A stretch of 64,000 bases of DNA from Erysipelotrichaceae bacterium (GTDB lineage Bacteria; Bacillota_I; Bacilli_A; Erysipelotrichales; Erysipelotrichaceae), in contig JAAYSZ010000029.1 of NCBI GenBank assembly GCA_012523895.1, positions 31,036 to 95,035 on the forward strand, written 5' to 3'. How positions within the stretch are numbered: position 1 is the stretch's first letter; each line of letters starts with the position of its first letter. The notes below the pieces were generated by a model. It was not told the DNA's origin, searched no databases, and saw only the letters and a list, made by a program, of their open reading frames with translations. A program made the translations under genes and the position numbers. Below, in pieces: positions 35,199-44,103 of the stretch.

Positions 35199-35399
35199 TT
35201 ATAGTTTTACTACGTTAGTTGCTTGTGGTCCACGATCACCTTCAGTAACATCAAAAGAAACCTCTTGACCTTCTTCTAGTGATTTAAAGCCTTCTTCTTG
35301 GATAGCTGAGAAATGTACAAAGATGTCTTGCCCTTCATCTGATGTAATAAATCCGTATCCTTTTTCTGCATTGAACCACTTAACTTTACCTGTACTCAT
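35199..35399 (-). CDS. csp: Cold shock protein (CspA family)
   Basis: 66 aa OB-fold RNA chaperone. RNP1 KGYGFIT and RNP2 DIFVHFSAI are intact; the start [14 protein letters not shown] is classical. Strong RBS GGAGG on its strand. Its codons include more G/C than the neighbours, as usual for highly expressed csp genes. Single-gene unit with its own promoter and ~55-nt leader. Confidence 0.96.
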   Translation of the reverse strand: MSTGKVKWFNAEKGYGFITSDEGQDIFVHFSAIQEEGFKSLEEGQEVSFDVTEGDRGPQATNVVKL

Positions 35400-35464
35400 T
35401 TATACCTCCATAATACACTTGTAAACCGCTTTTTACCTTATCCACCTTGTGATAAATTAACGCT

Positions 35465-35493
35465 AGAATACTTTATCAATGTAACATGGTAAA
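35465..35493 (-). promoter_or_regulatory. Promoter of the cold shock gene
   Basis: On the minus strand TTTACC (35488-35493), 17-bp spacer, TATTCT (35465-35470). Confidence 0.65.
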
Positions 35494-35520
35494 ATTTAAA
35501 AGTCAATTAGTTAAGGTTGG

Positions 35521-35549
35521 TTTACATGAAAGTGTAAAAAATATATAAT
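35521..35549 (+). promoter_or_regulatory. Promoter of the metG T-box transcript
   Basis: TTTACA (35521-35526), 17-bp spacer, TATAAT (35544-35549); start expected about 35556. Confidence 0.8.
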
Positions 35550-35555
35550 GTTACT

Positions 35556-35765
35556 AAAGGCGATGAATAGAAGTTTATATTTTATTTTTATTTTAGAGAA
35601 TATAGGGTTGGTGTAACTATATATAAAAGAAATATAAATATGGTCTAGGAGCCGTCCACTTGATATGTAAGGTGGGACGACAACTCGCGTTATGAGTATG
35701 AGTGCATACTTTTATGTATGAATTAAGGTGGTACCGCGATTTAACGTCCTTAAGAGGGCGTTTTT
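35556..35765 (+). promoter_or_regulatory. T-box riboswitch, tRNA-Met specific
   Basis: Leader that reads uncharged tRNA-Met and controls metG. Antiterminator bulge AAGGTGGTACCGCG (35725-35738) is canonical; its TGGT suits a discriminator A. Stem I distal region AGAGA...GGTTGGTG (about 35595-35613) and the proximal GATGAATAGAAG are recognisable. The probable specifier is ATG at 35640-35642, followed by G. Terminator: AACGTCCT (35743-35750) with AGGGCGTT (35755-35762), then T-run to 35765. Together with the csp upstream region this accounts for the 385-bp gap between csp and metG. Confidence 0.9.
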
Positions 35766-35783
35766 ATGTTAAGGAAGGTAATT

Positions 35784-37790
35784 ATGAGTAAAGGAAAATA
35801 TTATTTATCAACAGCTATAGCTTATACATCTGGCAAACCTCATATAGGAAATGTTTATGAGATAGTTTTAGCTGATGCTATATGTCGCTATAAGAGACAA
35901 ACAGGATATGATGTTTATTTTCAAACTGGAACTGATGAACATGGTCAAAAAATTGAAGATAGTGCTAAGAAAGCAGGGCTTTCACCTAAAGAATATGTTG
36001 ATAAGATAGCGGCTATTGTAAAAGAACAATATGACTGTATGAATGTTACTTATGATAAATTTGTAAGAACAACAGATGAGTATCATGTTAAACAAATTCA
36101 GAAAATATTTAGAAAATTATATGAACAAGGAGATATATATAAATCTGAATATGAAGGAATGTATTGTAAGGCATGTGAGGCATTTTATTCAAATTCACAG
36201 CTAGTTGATGGAAAATGCCCTGAATGCGGTGCAGATGTTTATCCTACAAAAGAAGAAGCATATTTCTTTAAGATGAGTAAATATGCTGATAGATTGATTA
36301 AACATATAGAAGATAATCCTCATTTTATTCAACCTGAATCTAGAAAAAACGAAATGTTAAATAATTTTTTAAGACCAGGATTGAAAGATCTTTGTGTTTC
36401 AAGAAGCACATTTAAATGGGGAGTTCCAGTAGATTTTGATAAAGATCATGTTGTTTATGTTTGGATTGATGCACTTGCAAACTATATTACTGGTATTGGG
36501 TATGATGTAGATGGTAATCATGGTGAAATGTTTAAAAAATATTGGCCAGCAGATGTTCATCTAATTGGTAAAGACATATTAAGGTTCCATACTATTTATT
36601 GGCCAATTATATTAATGGCATTAGAGGTTGAACTTCCAAAACAAATATTTGGTCATCCTTGGCTACTTGTTGGAGATAGCAAGATGAGTAAGTCTAAGGG
36701 TAATGTAATTTATGCGGATGATTTATCTAAGTTGTTTGGTGTAGATGCAGTTAGATACATAATGTTACATGAGATGCCTTTTGGTCATGATGGAACAATT
36801 ACATATGAATTAATGATTGAAAGAATCAATTCTGATTTAGCTAATGTTTTAGGTAATTTAGTTAACAGAACAATTTCAATGTCTAATAAGTATTTTGATG
36901 GTGTTGTACATAATTCACTTAGTTTAGAAGAAATTGATGCTGAAATTATTGATTTAGCAATTAAAACTCCAGAAATTGTTGAAAAATGCATGAATGAATT
37001 AAGAGTTGCTGATGCAATAGCATCAATATTTACATTAGCTAAAAGATGTAACAAGTATATCGATGAAACAACTCCTTGGATTTTAGGAAAAGATGAATCT
37101 AAACATGAAAGGTTAAAAGTTGTTTTATATAATCTTTTAGAAGCTATAAGAATTATTGGAGTATTATTAGAGCCGTTTATACCAGAAACATCTAGAAAAA
37201 TATTAGATAATATTAATACAAAACAAAGAGATTATGAATCAATATTGAAATTTGGCCAATTAGAAATTGGTATTAAGGTAAAAGAAAAACCTGAAATATT
37301 GTTTACAAGATTAGACAGTGATGAAATAATGGCTAAATTAGAAGAAGAAACAAAAGAAGAGTTAAAAGAGGAACCAAAAAAAGAACCAAAAAAAGTAACC
37401 AAAGTTGAAATAAAGAAGGAAGTGGTTGAAGTGAAAAAAGAAAAAAAATCTACATTTGTACCTTTTGGAACAATAACAATTGATGATTTTTCTAGAGTTA
37501 AATTAGTTGTTGGAAAAGTGGTTTCATGTGAAAAACATGCTGATGCAGAAAACTTACTTATTAGTAAAGTAGATATTGGAAAAGGTGAGATTAGACAAAT
37601 AGTTTCCGGTATTGCATCAAATTATACTGCAGGACAAATGATTGGTAAAAAAGTTGTTGTAGTAACTAATTTAAAAAATGCAGTTATAAGAGGTACTGAA
37701 TCTCAAGGAATGCTTTTAGCTGGAGAACATGACGGTCTTATTGAAGTAGTAACTATAAACTCACTACCTGCAGGGACAGTTATTAAGTAA
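35784..37790 (+). CDS. metG: Methionyl-tRNA synthetase with C-terminal tRNA-binding domain
   Basis: 668 aa from ATG 35784 (RBS AAGGAAGG; the ATG at 35766 lies in the T-box U-tract). Class I signatures PHIGN (about 18) and KMSKSKGN (about 301-308). Zinc module CKACEAF...CPECG (about 127-149). A Lys/Glu linker (about 520-565) leads to an EMAPII/Arc1p-like OB domain (about 570-668; RVKLVVGKVVS...SQGMLLAG) that binds tRNA. Regulated by the T-box upstream. Overlaps nrdG by one base. Confidence 0.96.
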   Translation: MSKGKYYLSTAIAYTSGKPHIGNVYEIVLADAICRYKRQTGYDVYFQTGTDEHGQKIEDSAKKAGLSPKEYVDKIAAIVKEQYDCMNVTYDKFVRTTDEYHVKQIQKIFRKLYEQGDIYKSEYEGMYCKACEAFYSNSQLVDGKCPECGADVYPTKEEAYFFKMSKYADRLIKHIEDNPHFIQPESRKNEMLNNFLRPGLKDLCVSRSTFKWGVPVDFDKDHVVYVWIDALANYITGIGYDVDGNHGEMFKKYWPADVHLIGKDILRFHTIYWPIILMALEVELPKQIFGHPWLLVGDSKMSKSKGNVIYADDLSKLFGVDAVRYIMLHEMPFGHDGTITYELMIERINSDLANVLGNLVNRTISMSNKYFDGVVHNSLSLEEIDAEIIDLAIKTPEIVEKCMNELRVADAIASIFTLAKRCNKYIDETTPWILGKDESKHERLKVVLYNLLEAIRIIGVLLEPFIPETSRKILDNINTKQRDYESILKFGQLEIGIKVKEKPEILFTRLDSDEIMAKLEEETKEELKEEPKKEPKKVTKVEIKKEVVEVKKEKKSTFVPFGTITIDDFSRVKLVVGKVVSCEKHADAENLLISKVDIGKGEIRQIVSGIASNYTAGQMIGKKVVVVTNLKNAVIRGTESQGMLLAGEHDGLIEVVTINSLPAGTVIK

Positions 37791-38476
37791 TGGAAATTCA
37801 CGGTTTACAAAAACTTACTCTTTTAGATTATCCTGAAAAAGTAGCTTGTACAGTATTTTTAAGTGGATGCAATTTTAGATGTCCTTTTTGTCATAATAGT
37901 GATTTAGTATTTAATAATTTTGATCCAATTATGGATGAAAAGGAATTCTATGATTTTTTAAATAAAAGACAAGGCTTACTTGATGGAGTATGTATAACAG
38001 GAGGGGAACCTTTAATTAGAAAAGGATTAAAAGAGTTTATAAAACCTATTAAGGATTTAGGGTTTTTAGTTAAGCTTGATACAAATGGATTTAATTTAAA
38101 AGCATTAAAAGAACTTGTTGATTTAAAACTTATTGATTATGTGGCAGTTGATATAAAAAATTCTAAGGAAAGATATAATGAAACTATTGGAGTTGAAAAT
38201 TTTGATATTAGCTTAATTGAAGACACTGTTTCATATTTACTAGAAGACAATGTAGATTATGAATTTAGAACAACAGTAGTTAAAGAATTTCACGACATAG
38301 ATTCCTTTATAGGGATTGCAAAATGGATAAAAGGTGCTAAAAAATACTACTTACAACCATTTGTAAATAGAGACTCGGTTATACTACAAGGATTGAGCGA
38401 ACCTAGTAAAGAAGAATTAGAATCTTATGCGAAATATTTAACAAAATATATCAAAAATGTAGAAATAAGAGGATAA
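37790..38476 (+). CDS. nrdG: Anaerobic ribonucleotide reductase activating protein (radical SAM, NrdG2 type)
   Basis: 228 aa. CNFRCPFC cluster (Cys about 27, 31, 34) after LTLLDYPEKVACTVFLSG, then CITGGEPLI. This longer NrdG form differs from the 171-aa NrdG encoded at 46588. Overlaps the metG stop (TAATG) and precedes nrdD at 38549, so it most likely activates that enzyme, although the palindrome/hairpin right after its stop may uncouple the two genes. Confidence 0.9.
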   Translation: MEIHGLQKLTLLDYPEKVACTVFLSGCNFRCPFCHNSDLVFNNFDPIMDEKEFYDFLNKRQGLLDGVCITGGEPLIRKGLKEFIKPIKDLGFLVKLDTNGFNLKALKELVDLKLIDYVAVDIKNSKERYNETIGVENFDISLIEDTVSYLLEDNVDYEFRTTVVKEFHDIDSFIGIAKWIKGAKKYYLQPFVNRDSVILQGLSEPSKEELESYAKYLTKYIKNVEIRG

Positions 38477-38478
38477 AG

Positions 38479-38500
38479 TGTTGCAAACGCAACATTTTTT
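38479..38500 (+). promoter_or_regulatory. Palindrome TGTTGCAAACGCAACA plus T-tract: operator and/or terminator
   Basis: TGTTGC-AAAC-GCAACA (38479-38494) begins 2 nt after nrdG and is followed by six T, so it can act as a weak terminator. The same core, GTTGCAAAYGCAAC, occurs at 49341 beside a Crp/Fnr gene and the other nrdD. A DNA operator for that regulator is therefore the more interesting reading. Confidence 0.6.
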
Positions 38501-38548
38501 ATTGTTTTTTTGTTGTATATTAATAATACAGACTTTAGGAGGGGAATT

Positions 38549-40894
38549 ATGTATAGAGTATTAAAAAGAGATAATTCAGTAGTTGATTTTGAATTAAACA
38601 AGATAAAAATAGCAATTACAAAGGCTTTTGATTCATTAGATAAAAACTATAACAAAGACATAATTGATTTATTAGCTTTAAGAGTAACATCTGATTTTCA
38701 ATATAAAGTAAAAGATCAAATGATAGCTGTAGAAGATATCCAAGATAGTGTTGAAAAAGTTTTATCTGATTCTGGATATGCAGATGTCGCAAAAGCATAT
38801 ATTTTATATAGAAAACAAAGAGAAAATGTTAGAAATGTAAAATCAACTTTATTAAACTACAAGGACATTGTAGATGATTATTTAAAGATTAATGACTGGA
38901 GAGTTAAAGAAAATTCAACAGTTACTTATTCAGTTGGGGGATTAATATTATCTAATTCAGGTGCAATTACTGCAAACTATTGGCTATCAGAAGTTTATGA
39001 TGAAGAAATAGGTAGTGCACATAAAAATGCGGATATCCACATTCATGATTTAAGTATGTTAACAGGGTATTGTGCTGGTTGGTCTTTAAGACAATTGATT
39101 GAAGAAGGATTAGGTGGAGTTGAAGGAAAAATTACATCTTCTCCAGCAAAACACTTAAGCACTCTTACTAACCAAATGGTTAACTTCTTAGGAATCATGC
39201 AAAATGAGTGGGCAGGAGCTCAAGCATTTTCTTCATTTGATACTTATTTAGCGCCATTTGTAAGAGTGGACAATCTTGACTATAAAGAAGTAAAACAAGC
39301 ATTACAATCATTTATATATGGAGTTAATACTCCAAGTAGATGGGGAACTCAAGCGCCATTTACTAATATTACTCTTGATTGGAAGGTTCCTAATGATTTA
39401 AGAGATCAAAAAGCAATTGTTGGTGGAAAAGAACAAGATTTTACATATGGTGATTGTCAAGAAGAAATGGATATGATCAATAAGGCGTTTATTGAAATTA
39501 TGATTGAAGGAGACGCTAATGGAAGAGGTTTCCAATATCCAATTCCTACTTATTCAATTACAGAAGATTTTGACTTTAATGAAAGTGAAAATAATAAATT
39601 GTTATTTGAAATGACCGCAAAATATGGAACTCCGTATTTCTCTAATTATATTAATTCTGATATGGATCCAAGCGATGTTAGAAGTATGTGCTGCAGACTT
39701 AGACTTGACTTAAGAGAATTAAGGAAAAAGTCTGGTGGATTCTTTGGTTCAGGTGAATCAACAGGAAGTGTTGGAGTTGTAACTATCAATATGCCTAGAA
39801 TTGCTTATTTATCAAGAAATAAAAAAGAATTCTATGAAAGATTAGATCATTTAATGGATTTAAGTGCTAGAAGCTTAAAGATTAAAAGGGATGTAGTTAC
39901 TAAATTATTGGATGCTGGATTATATCCATATACAAAGAGATATTTAGGTACATTTGAAAATCATTTCTCTACTATTGGTTTAGTAGGTATGAATGAAGCT
40001 TGTTTAAATGCAAAATGGATTCAAGATGATTTAACTAGTAAAAAAGCTCAAGAATTTAGCGTTGAAGTATTAAATCATATGAGAGAAAAATTATCTGATT
40101 ATCAAGAGTTATATGGAGACTTATATAACCTAGAAGCTACTCCAGCGGAAAGTACTTCTTATAGATTAGCTAAACATGATAAGAAGAGATATCCAGATAT
40201 TATTACAGCAAATGAAGATGCAACACCTTATTACACTAACTCATCTCATTTACCTGTAGGTTATACAGATGATATATTTAGTGCGCTAGATGTACAAGAT
40301 GAATTACAAACACTTTATACTTCAGGTACTGTATTCCATGCTTTCTTAGGTGAAAAACTACCTGATTGGAAGAGTGCAGCTAATTTAGTTAGAAAGATTG
40401 CGAACAACTATAAATTGCCTTATTATACACTTTCTCCTACATACTCAGTATGTAAAGAACATGGTTATATTAATGGTGAAGAGTTTAAGTGTCCAACATG
40501 TGGTATTGATACAGAAGTTTATAGTAGAATTACTGGATACTATAGACCTGTAAAAAATTGGAACGATGGAAAAACACAAGAATACAAGGATAGAAAAGAA
40601 TATGATATGTCAGATGAAAACATATTCAAATTTGATCCTAAAGCTAAAAAAGAAGAACCTAAAGCTGATTTAGATGGTGTAATTCTTGTGGAAAGTAGAA
40701 CTTGTCCAAATTGTAAGATAGCTAAAAAAATGTTAGATGATGCAAATATTAAATATGAAAATATACTTGCGGAAGAAAATATTGAGTTTGTTCGTGAACA
40801 CAAAATAATGAGTGCTCCTACATTAGTAACTAAAAATGGAGTTTACTCAGGTGTTGGTGGAGTATCTAAATTAATACATTCATTGAAAAGTTAA
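38549..40894 (+). CDS. nrdD: Anaerobic (class III) ribonucleoside-triphosphate reductase with fused C-terminal redoxin
   Basis: 781 aa from ATG 38549 (RBS AGGAGGGG; an upstream in-frame ATG has none). N-terminal ATP-cone (YRVLKRDNSVVDF), catalytic 10-stranded barrel with GYCAGWSL and MCCRLRLDL cysteines, zinc cysteines (CKEHG...CPTC, about 635-651) and radical site RITGYYRPV (Gly about 663). After a Lys/Glu linker, residues about 705-781 form a glutaredoxin-like domain with TCPNCKIAKKM (Cys 719/722) and the SAPTLV cis-Pro loop. The fused redoxin suggests a thiol-dependent, NrdD2-like enzyme that carries its own reductant. Confidence 0.93.
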   Translation: MYRVLKRDNSVVDFELNKIKIAITKAFDSLDKNYNKDIIDLLALRVTSDFQYKVKDQMIAVEDIQDSVEKVLSDSGYADVAKAYILYRKQRENVRNVKSTLLNYKDIVDDYLKINDWRVKENSTVTYSVGGLILSNSGAITANYWLSEVYDEEIGSAHKNADIHIHDLSMLTGYCAGWSLRQLIEEGLGGVEGKITSSPAKHLSTLTNQMVNFLGIMQNEWAGAQAFSSFDTYLAPFVRVDNLDYKEVKQALQSFIYGVNTPSRWGTQAPFTNITLDWKVPNDLRDQKAIVGGKEQDFTYGDCQEEMDMINKAFIEIMIEGDANGRGFQYPIPTYSITEDFDFNESENNKLLFEMTAKYGTPYFSNYINSDMDPSDVRSMCCRLRLDLRELRKKSGGFFGSGESTGSVGVVTINMPRIAYLSRNKKEFYERLDHLMDLSARSLKIKRDVVTKLLDAGLYPYTKRYLGTFENHFSTIGLVGMNEACLNAKWIQDDLTSKKAQEFSVEVLNHMREKLSDYQELYGDLYNLEATPAESTSYRLAKHDKKRYPDIITANEDATPYYTNSSHLPVGYTDDIFSALDVQDELQTLYTSGTVFHAFLGEKLPDWKSAANLVRKIANNYKLPYYTLSPTYSVCKEHGYINGEEFKCPTCGIDTEVYSRITGYYRPVKNWNDGKTQEYKDRKEYDMSDENIFKFDPKAKKEEPKADLDGVILVESRTCPNCKIAKKMLDDANIKYENILAEENIEFVREHKIMSAPTLVTKNGVYSGVGGVSKLIHSLKS

Positions 40895-40910
40895 GCGATA
40901 GTGAAAATAT

Positions 40911-40941
40911 AAAAAATGCATTGGTAGTCAATGCATTTTTT
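40911..40941. terminator. Bidirectional terminator between nrdD and addA
   Basis: AAAAAATGCATTG (40911-40923) pairs with CAATGCATTTTTT (40929-40941) around GTAGT. Confidence 0.9.
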
Positions 40942-40947
40942 AATGTT

Positions 40948-43900
40948 TTAATCTAAATAAACAAGTATTTCTTTATTTAAAGTAAAGCTATAAATATAAG
41001 CCTGTATTTTTTTGTTTGGATAGATACTCTTCATTGATTTTACATAGTGCATAATTTGTGAACTATATGTATTTATCAAAGATTCTTCAGTAATATATCT
41101 ATCACTTTTTAAATCAACTATGATTACTTCTTTATCATTAATAGCTAATATATCTATAATTCCATTAGTAATTGAATTTCCTTCTTTTAAGATGAATGGA
41201 TATTCATGATATAAGTTCATTGATAATAAATTATTAAAGAAATTAGATTTATTAAATGTAATTAAACTATCGATATCTTTTTGGTTTAATCCAGTTATTT
41301 TAGATATATCATCTTTATTCCATAATCTATCTGGAAGATTTTCGATATATTCATGCATTAAAGTTCCTCTATTAACAGCTTCATCACTTCTGTTTAAATC
41401 AATGTCTAATGATATTTCAGAAGTTGTTTTACTTGGTGTGATTACTTCAATATCTTTAATATCTAAATCTTTATAGTAAGGAAGAATAGGGTTTATTATT
41501 TTTTCTTTTTCTTTTTCTATTTTGATATCAAAAGAATCAATGCATTCATAATTAAATATGTCATCATTTTCTAATACAGAAGATAATAGTTTAGTTCCAG
41601 AAGTGTTACTAATCGCAAAGTATTTATTTAATGTATTTGTATCAAGTCCATCTTTATATATATCAACAATATATAGTTCTTCTTGGGCTCTGGTTAAAGC
41701 TACATAAAGTAGTCTAATAAACTCTTCTGATGATTCTTGTTTTATTTTATAAGAAAGAGCTTGTTTTTGGATTGATTTATATTTTGTGTAGTATTTTGTG
41801 TCAATATAATCTAATGCAAAACCTAACTCAGAATCTGTAATAACTTTATCACTTGAATCATTTTTTTCGTTTCTACTACTAGACCAAAAGAATACAACTT
41901 TAAACTGTAAACCTTTAGAGTTATGAATTGTCATAGCTTTTACAACATCATCATCTTCTCCAACAGAAATTGCTTCACTGGATTTATCATCAGATACTAG
42001 TTTAATTTGTCTAATAAATTCATTTAAATCAATTGATGTTTTTTCAAATGAAAGTGCATTTTCATAGAATAAATCAAAGTTTAATCTTTGTTGGATATTA
42101 CATTTATCATTTATAAAATTATTTAATAAAGCTATTTCATCTAATACTGCACTAATACCTTTATTTATATATACTTCTTTTAGATGTCTAATATCATTTA
42201 ATATAGGATGATTAATATTTTTTATACCTTGTAATAATGAATTGTGTTGTATTACAAGTTTTGCACACTTTTCATCACTTAAATTATAGATAGGAGAAGT
42301 TAGTACAGACATTAAAGCTATTTCATCAGTATCAATAATTAATTTTAAAAAACTAATTAATATATGAGACATCCAAGCAGAGTAAAAACCAGTTTGATTA
42401 TCTATAAAATAAGGTATGTTTAATTCATCAAAAGCATCTATCAAATATTCTTTTACTGAATGTCCTCTTACAAGTATTACAAAGTCCTTATATTTATAAC
42501 CTTCATTAATAACCATATTTTTAATTTTGTTTGAAATAAATCTAGCTTTTAATTCATTATCTTTATAATTTAAATCTTCAACTTCTTTTAATCCATAAAA
42601 AGTAATTGTATTAGGCTTATATTCTTTTTGAGAATCTAAACCGATATTAACAGTATCAATTTTTTCATATTTATCACTAAAACCATTAATATTCATTAAT
42701 TTAGAAAAGGTATTGTTAGTAAAATTAACAATATTTTCTTTAGATCTATAGTTATTTTTTAATGATATTAATTTATAGTTTGGATTAGCCATTAAACTTC
42801 TCATAATAGAAGGTTTAGCTTTTCTAAATCTATATATAGATTGTTTTACATCTCCTACTCTAAAAGTGTTATTTCCTTTTGAAATAAGATTTACAATCTC
42901 ATTTTGTATTTCATTAGTATCTTGAAACTCATCAACTAATATTTCATCAAATTCTTCTTTTAATTGATTAGCTATCATATTGTTATTTGATGTAAGAATC
43001 TGATATGCATATCTTTCCATATCATCAAAATCAAAACCATTTACTTTAATTTTTAAAGATCTTATTTCATTGTCTGTAAGTATTGCAAGGTCTATTAACT
43101 GGTTAACTAATTTATTAAGCTTGTTATTTACATAAATAAAAGTTTCAGGTGGATATAAAGATTTAATTAATCCATTTATGATTTTATATATTTTTGTTTT
43201 TAGGTCACTTTCACCCTTAGAAAATCCACGGGCTATAAAACTAGTTTCTTCAGTCTTTTCAAATTCATAATAAAAATCATAATAATTATTATTTTTCAAA
43301 TACTTAATTGAATTATTGATATAGTATTTTAACTTATTTAAATTCCCTAAGAATTTTGCTTTATTCTTACCAATATTTTCATTTGTATCTAACATCATTA
43401 ACAAATTATCTATATCATTAGGTAAATCAATTAATGTATTAATAATTGATTCACAGTACACTGATAAAATCTCTTTATCTAACTGATTTAAGTTATCGAT
43501 TATTTTATAATTGTTTCTTGTTTTTTCATACCACTTTTCTTTATCAAATACAGAATTAGCTTCTTTAACTATATTTAAAACATTATCTTTAAGTGAATCT
43601 AATGAAAATATTCTGTCTGAAAAGTTATTCATTAATTCTAATACATCATTACTATTTGAATAGTTTAAAAATGAAGTGTTAAATGCTTTATTTTTAATAT
43701 TTTTTACAGTTATTTCATCTAATGTATTATCTATCATAGCTGGATTTAAATTTATCACATCATAATATTTTTTTATTATGTTTAGACAAAATGAATGTAT
43801 TGTAGATATTTGAGCTGTATCTAATAATATAAGCTGTTTTTTTATTTGGGTTTTATCTGAATTTGAATCATTTAATTTGTTGTTTAAAGCTTTTGATAGT

Positions 43901-44103
43901 CTTTTTTTCATTTCTGAAGCAGCTGCTTCTGTAAAAGTTAAAGCGACGATTCTATCTAAATCTATTGGGTTTTCTTCTCTTGTACAAAGAACTAAAAGTC
44001 TTTCCACAAGAATAGAAGTTTTTCCAGCTCCTGCAGATGCAGAGACAACGATGTCTTTATTTGTAGTATAGATAGCTTCTAATTGGTCTTTATTCCACTT
44101 CAT
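40948..44103 (-). CDS. addA: ATP-dependent helicase/nuclease subunit A
   Basis: About 1051 aa; with AddB forms the Chi-regulated double-strand-break resection enzyme. Walker A SASAGAGKTSIL (about 22-33), UvrD/RecB helicase motifs (DEFQDTNEIQ, GDVKQSIYRFR, RLLYVALTRAQEELY), and the C-terminal nuclease with IIVDLKSDRY. Shorter than B. subtilis AddA (about 1230 aa). Two tandem ATGs (44106, 44103); the second is better spaced from AAAGGAG. Overlaps addB by ~14 bp. Confidence 0.94.
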   Translation of the reverse strand: MKWNKDQLEAIYTTNKDIVVSASAGAGKTSILVERLLVLCTREENPIDLDRIVALTFTEAAASEMKKRLSKALNNKLNDSNSDKTQIKKQLILLDTAQISTIHSFCLNIIKKYYDVINLNPAMIDNTLDEITVKNIKNKAFNTSFLNYSNSNDVLELMNNFSDRIFSLDSLKDNVLNIVKEANSVFDKEKWYEKTRNNYKIIDNLNQLDKEILSVYCESIINTLIDLPNDIDNLLMMLDTNENIGKNKAKFLGNLNKLKYYINNSIKYLKNNNYYDFYYEFEKTEETSFIARGFSKGESDLKTKIYKIINGLIKSLYPPETFIYVNNKLNKLVNQLIDLAILTDNEIRSLKIKVNGFDFDDMERYAYQILTSNNNMIANQLKEEFDEILVDEFQDTNEIQNEIVNLISKGNNTFRVGDVKQSIYRFRKAKPSIMRSLMANPNYKLISLKNNYRSKENIVNFTNNTFSKLMNINGFSDKYEKIDTVNIGLDSQKEYKPNTITFYGLKEVEDLNYKDNELKARFISNKIKNMVINEGYKYKDFVILVRGHSVKEYLIDAFDELNIPYFIDNQTGFYSAWMSHILISFLKLIIDTDEIALMSVLTSPIYNLSDEKCAKLVIQHNSLLQGIKNINHPILNDIRHLKEVYINKGISAVLDEIALLNNFINDKCNIQQRLNFDLFYENALSFEKTSIDLNEFIRQIKLVSDDKSSEAISVGEDDDVVKAMTIHNSKGLQFKVVFFWSSSRNEKNDSSDKVITDSELGFALDYIDTKYYTKYKSIQKQALSYKIKQESSEEFIRLLYVALTRAQEELYIVDIYKDGLDTNTLNKYFAISNTSGTKLLSSVLENDDIFNYECIDSFDIKIEKEKEKIINPILPYYKDLDIKDIEVITPSKTTSEISLDIDLNRSDEAVNRGTLMHEYIENLPDRLWNKDDISKITGLNQKDIDSLITFNKSNFFNNLLSMNLYHEYPFILKEGNSITNGIIDILAINDKEVIIVDLKSDRYITEESLINTYSSQIMHYVKSMKSIYPNKKIQAYIYSFTLNKEILVYLD

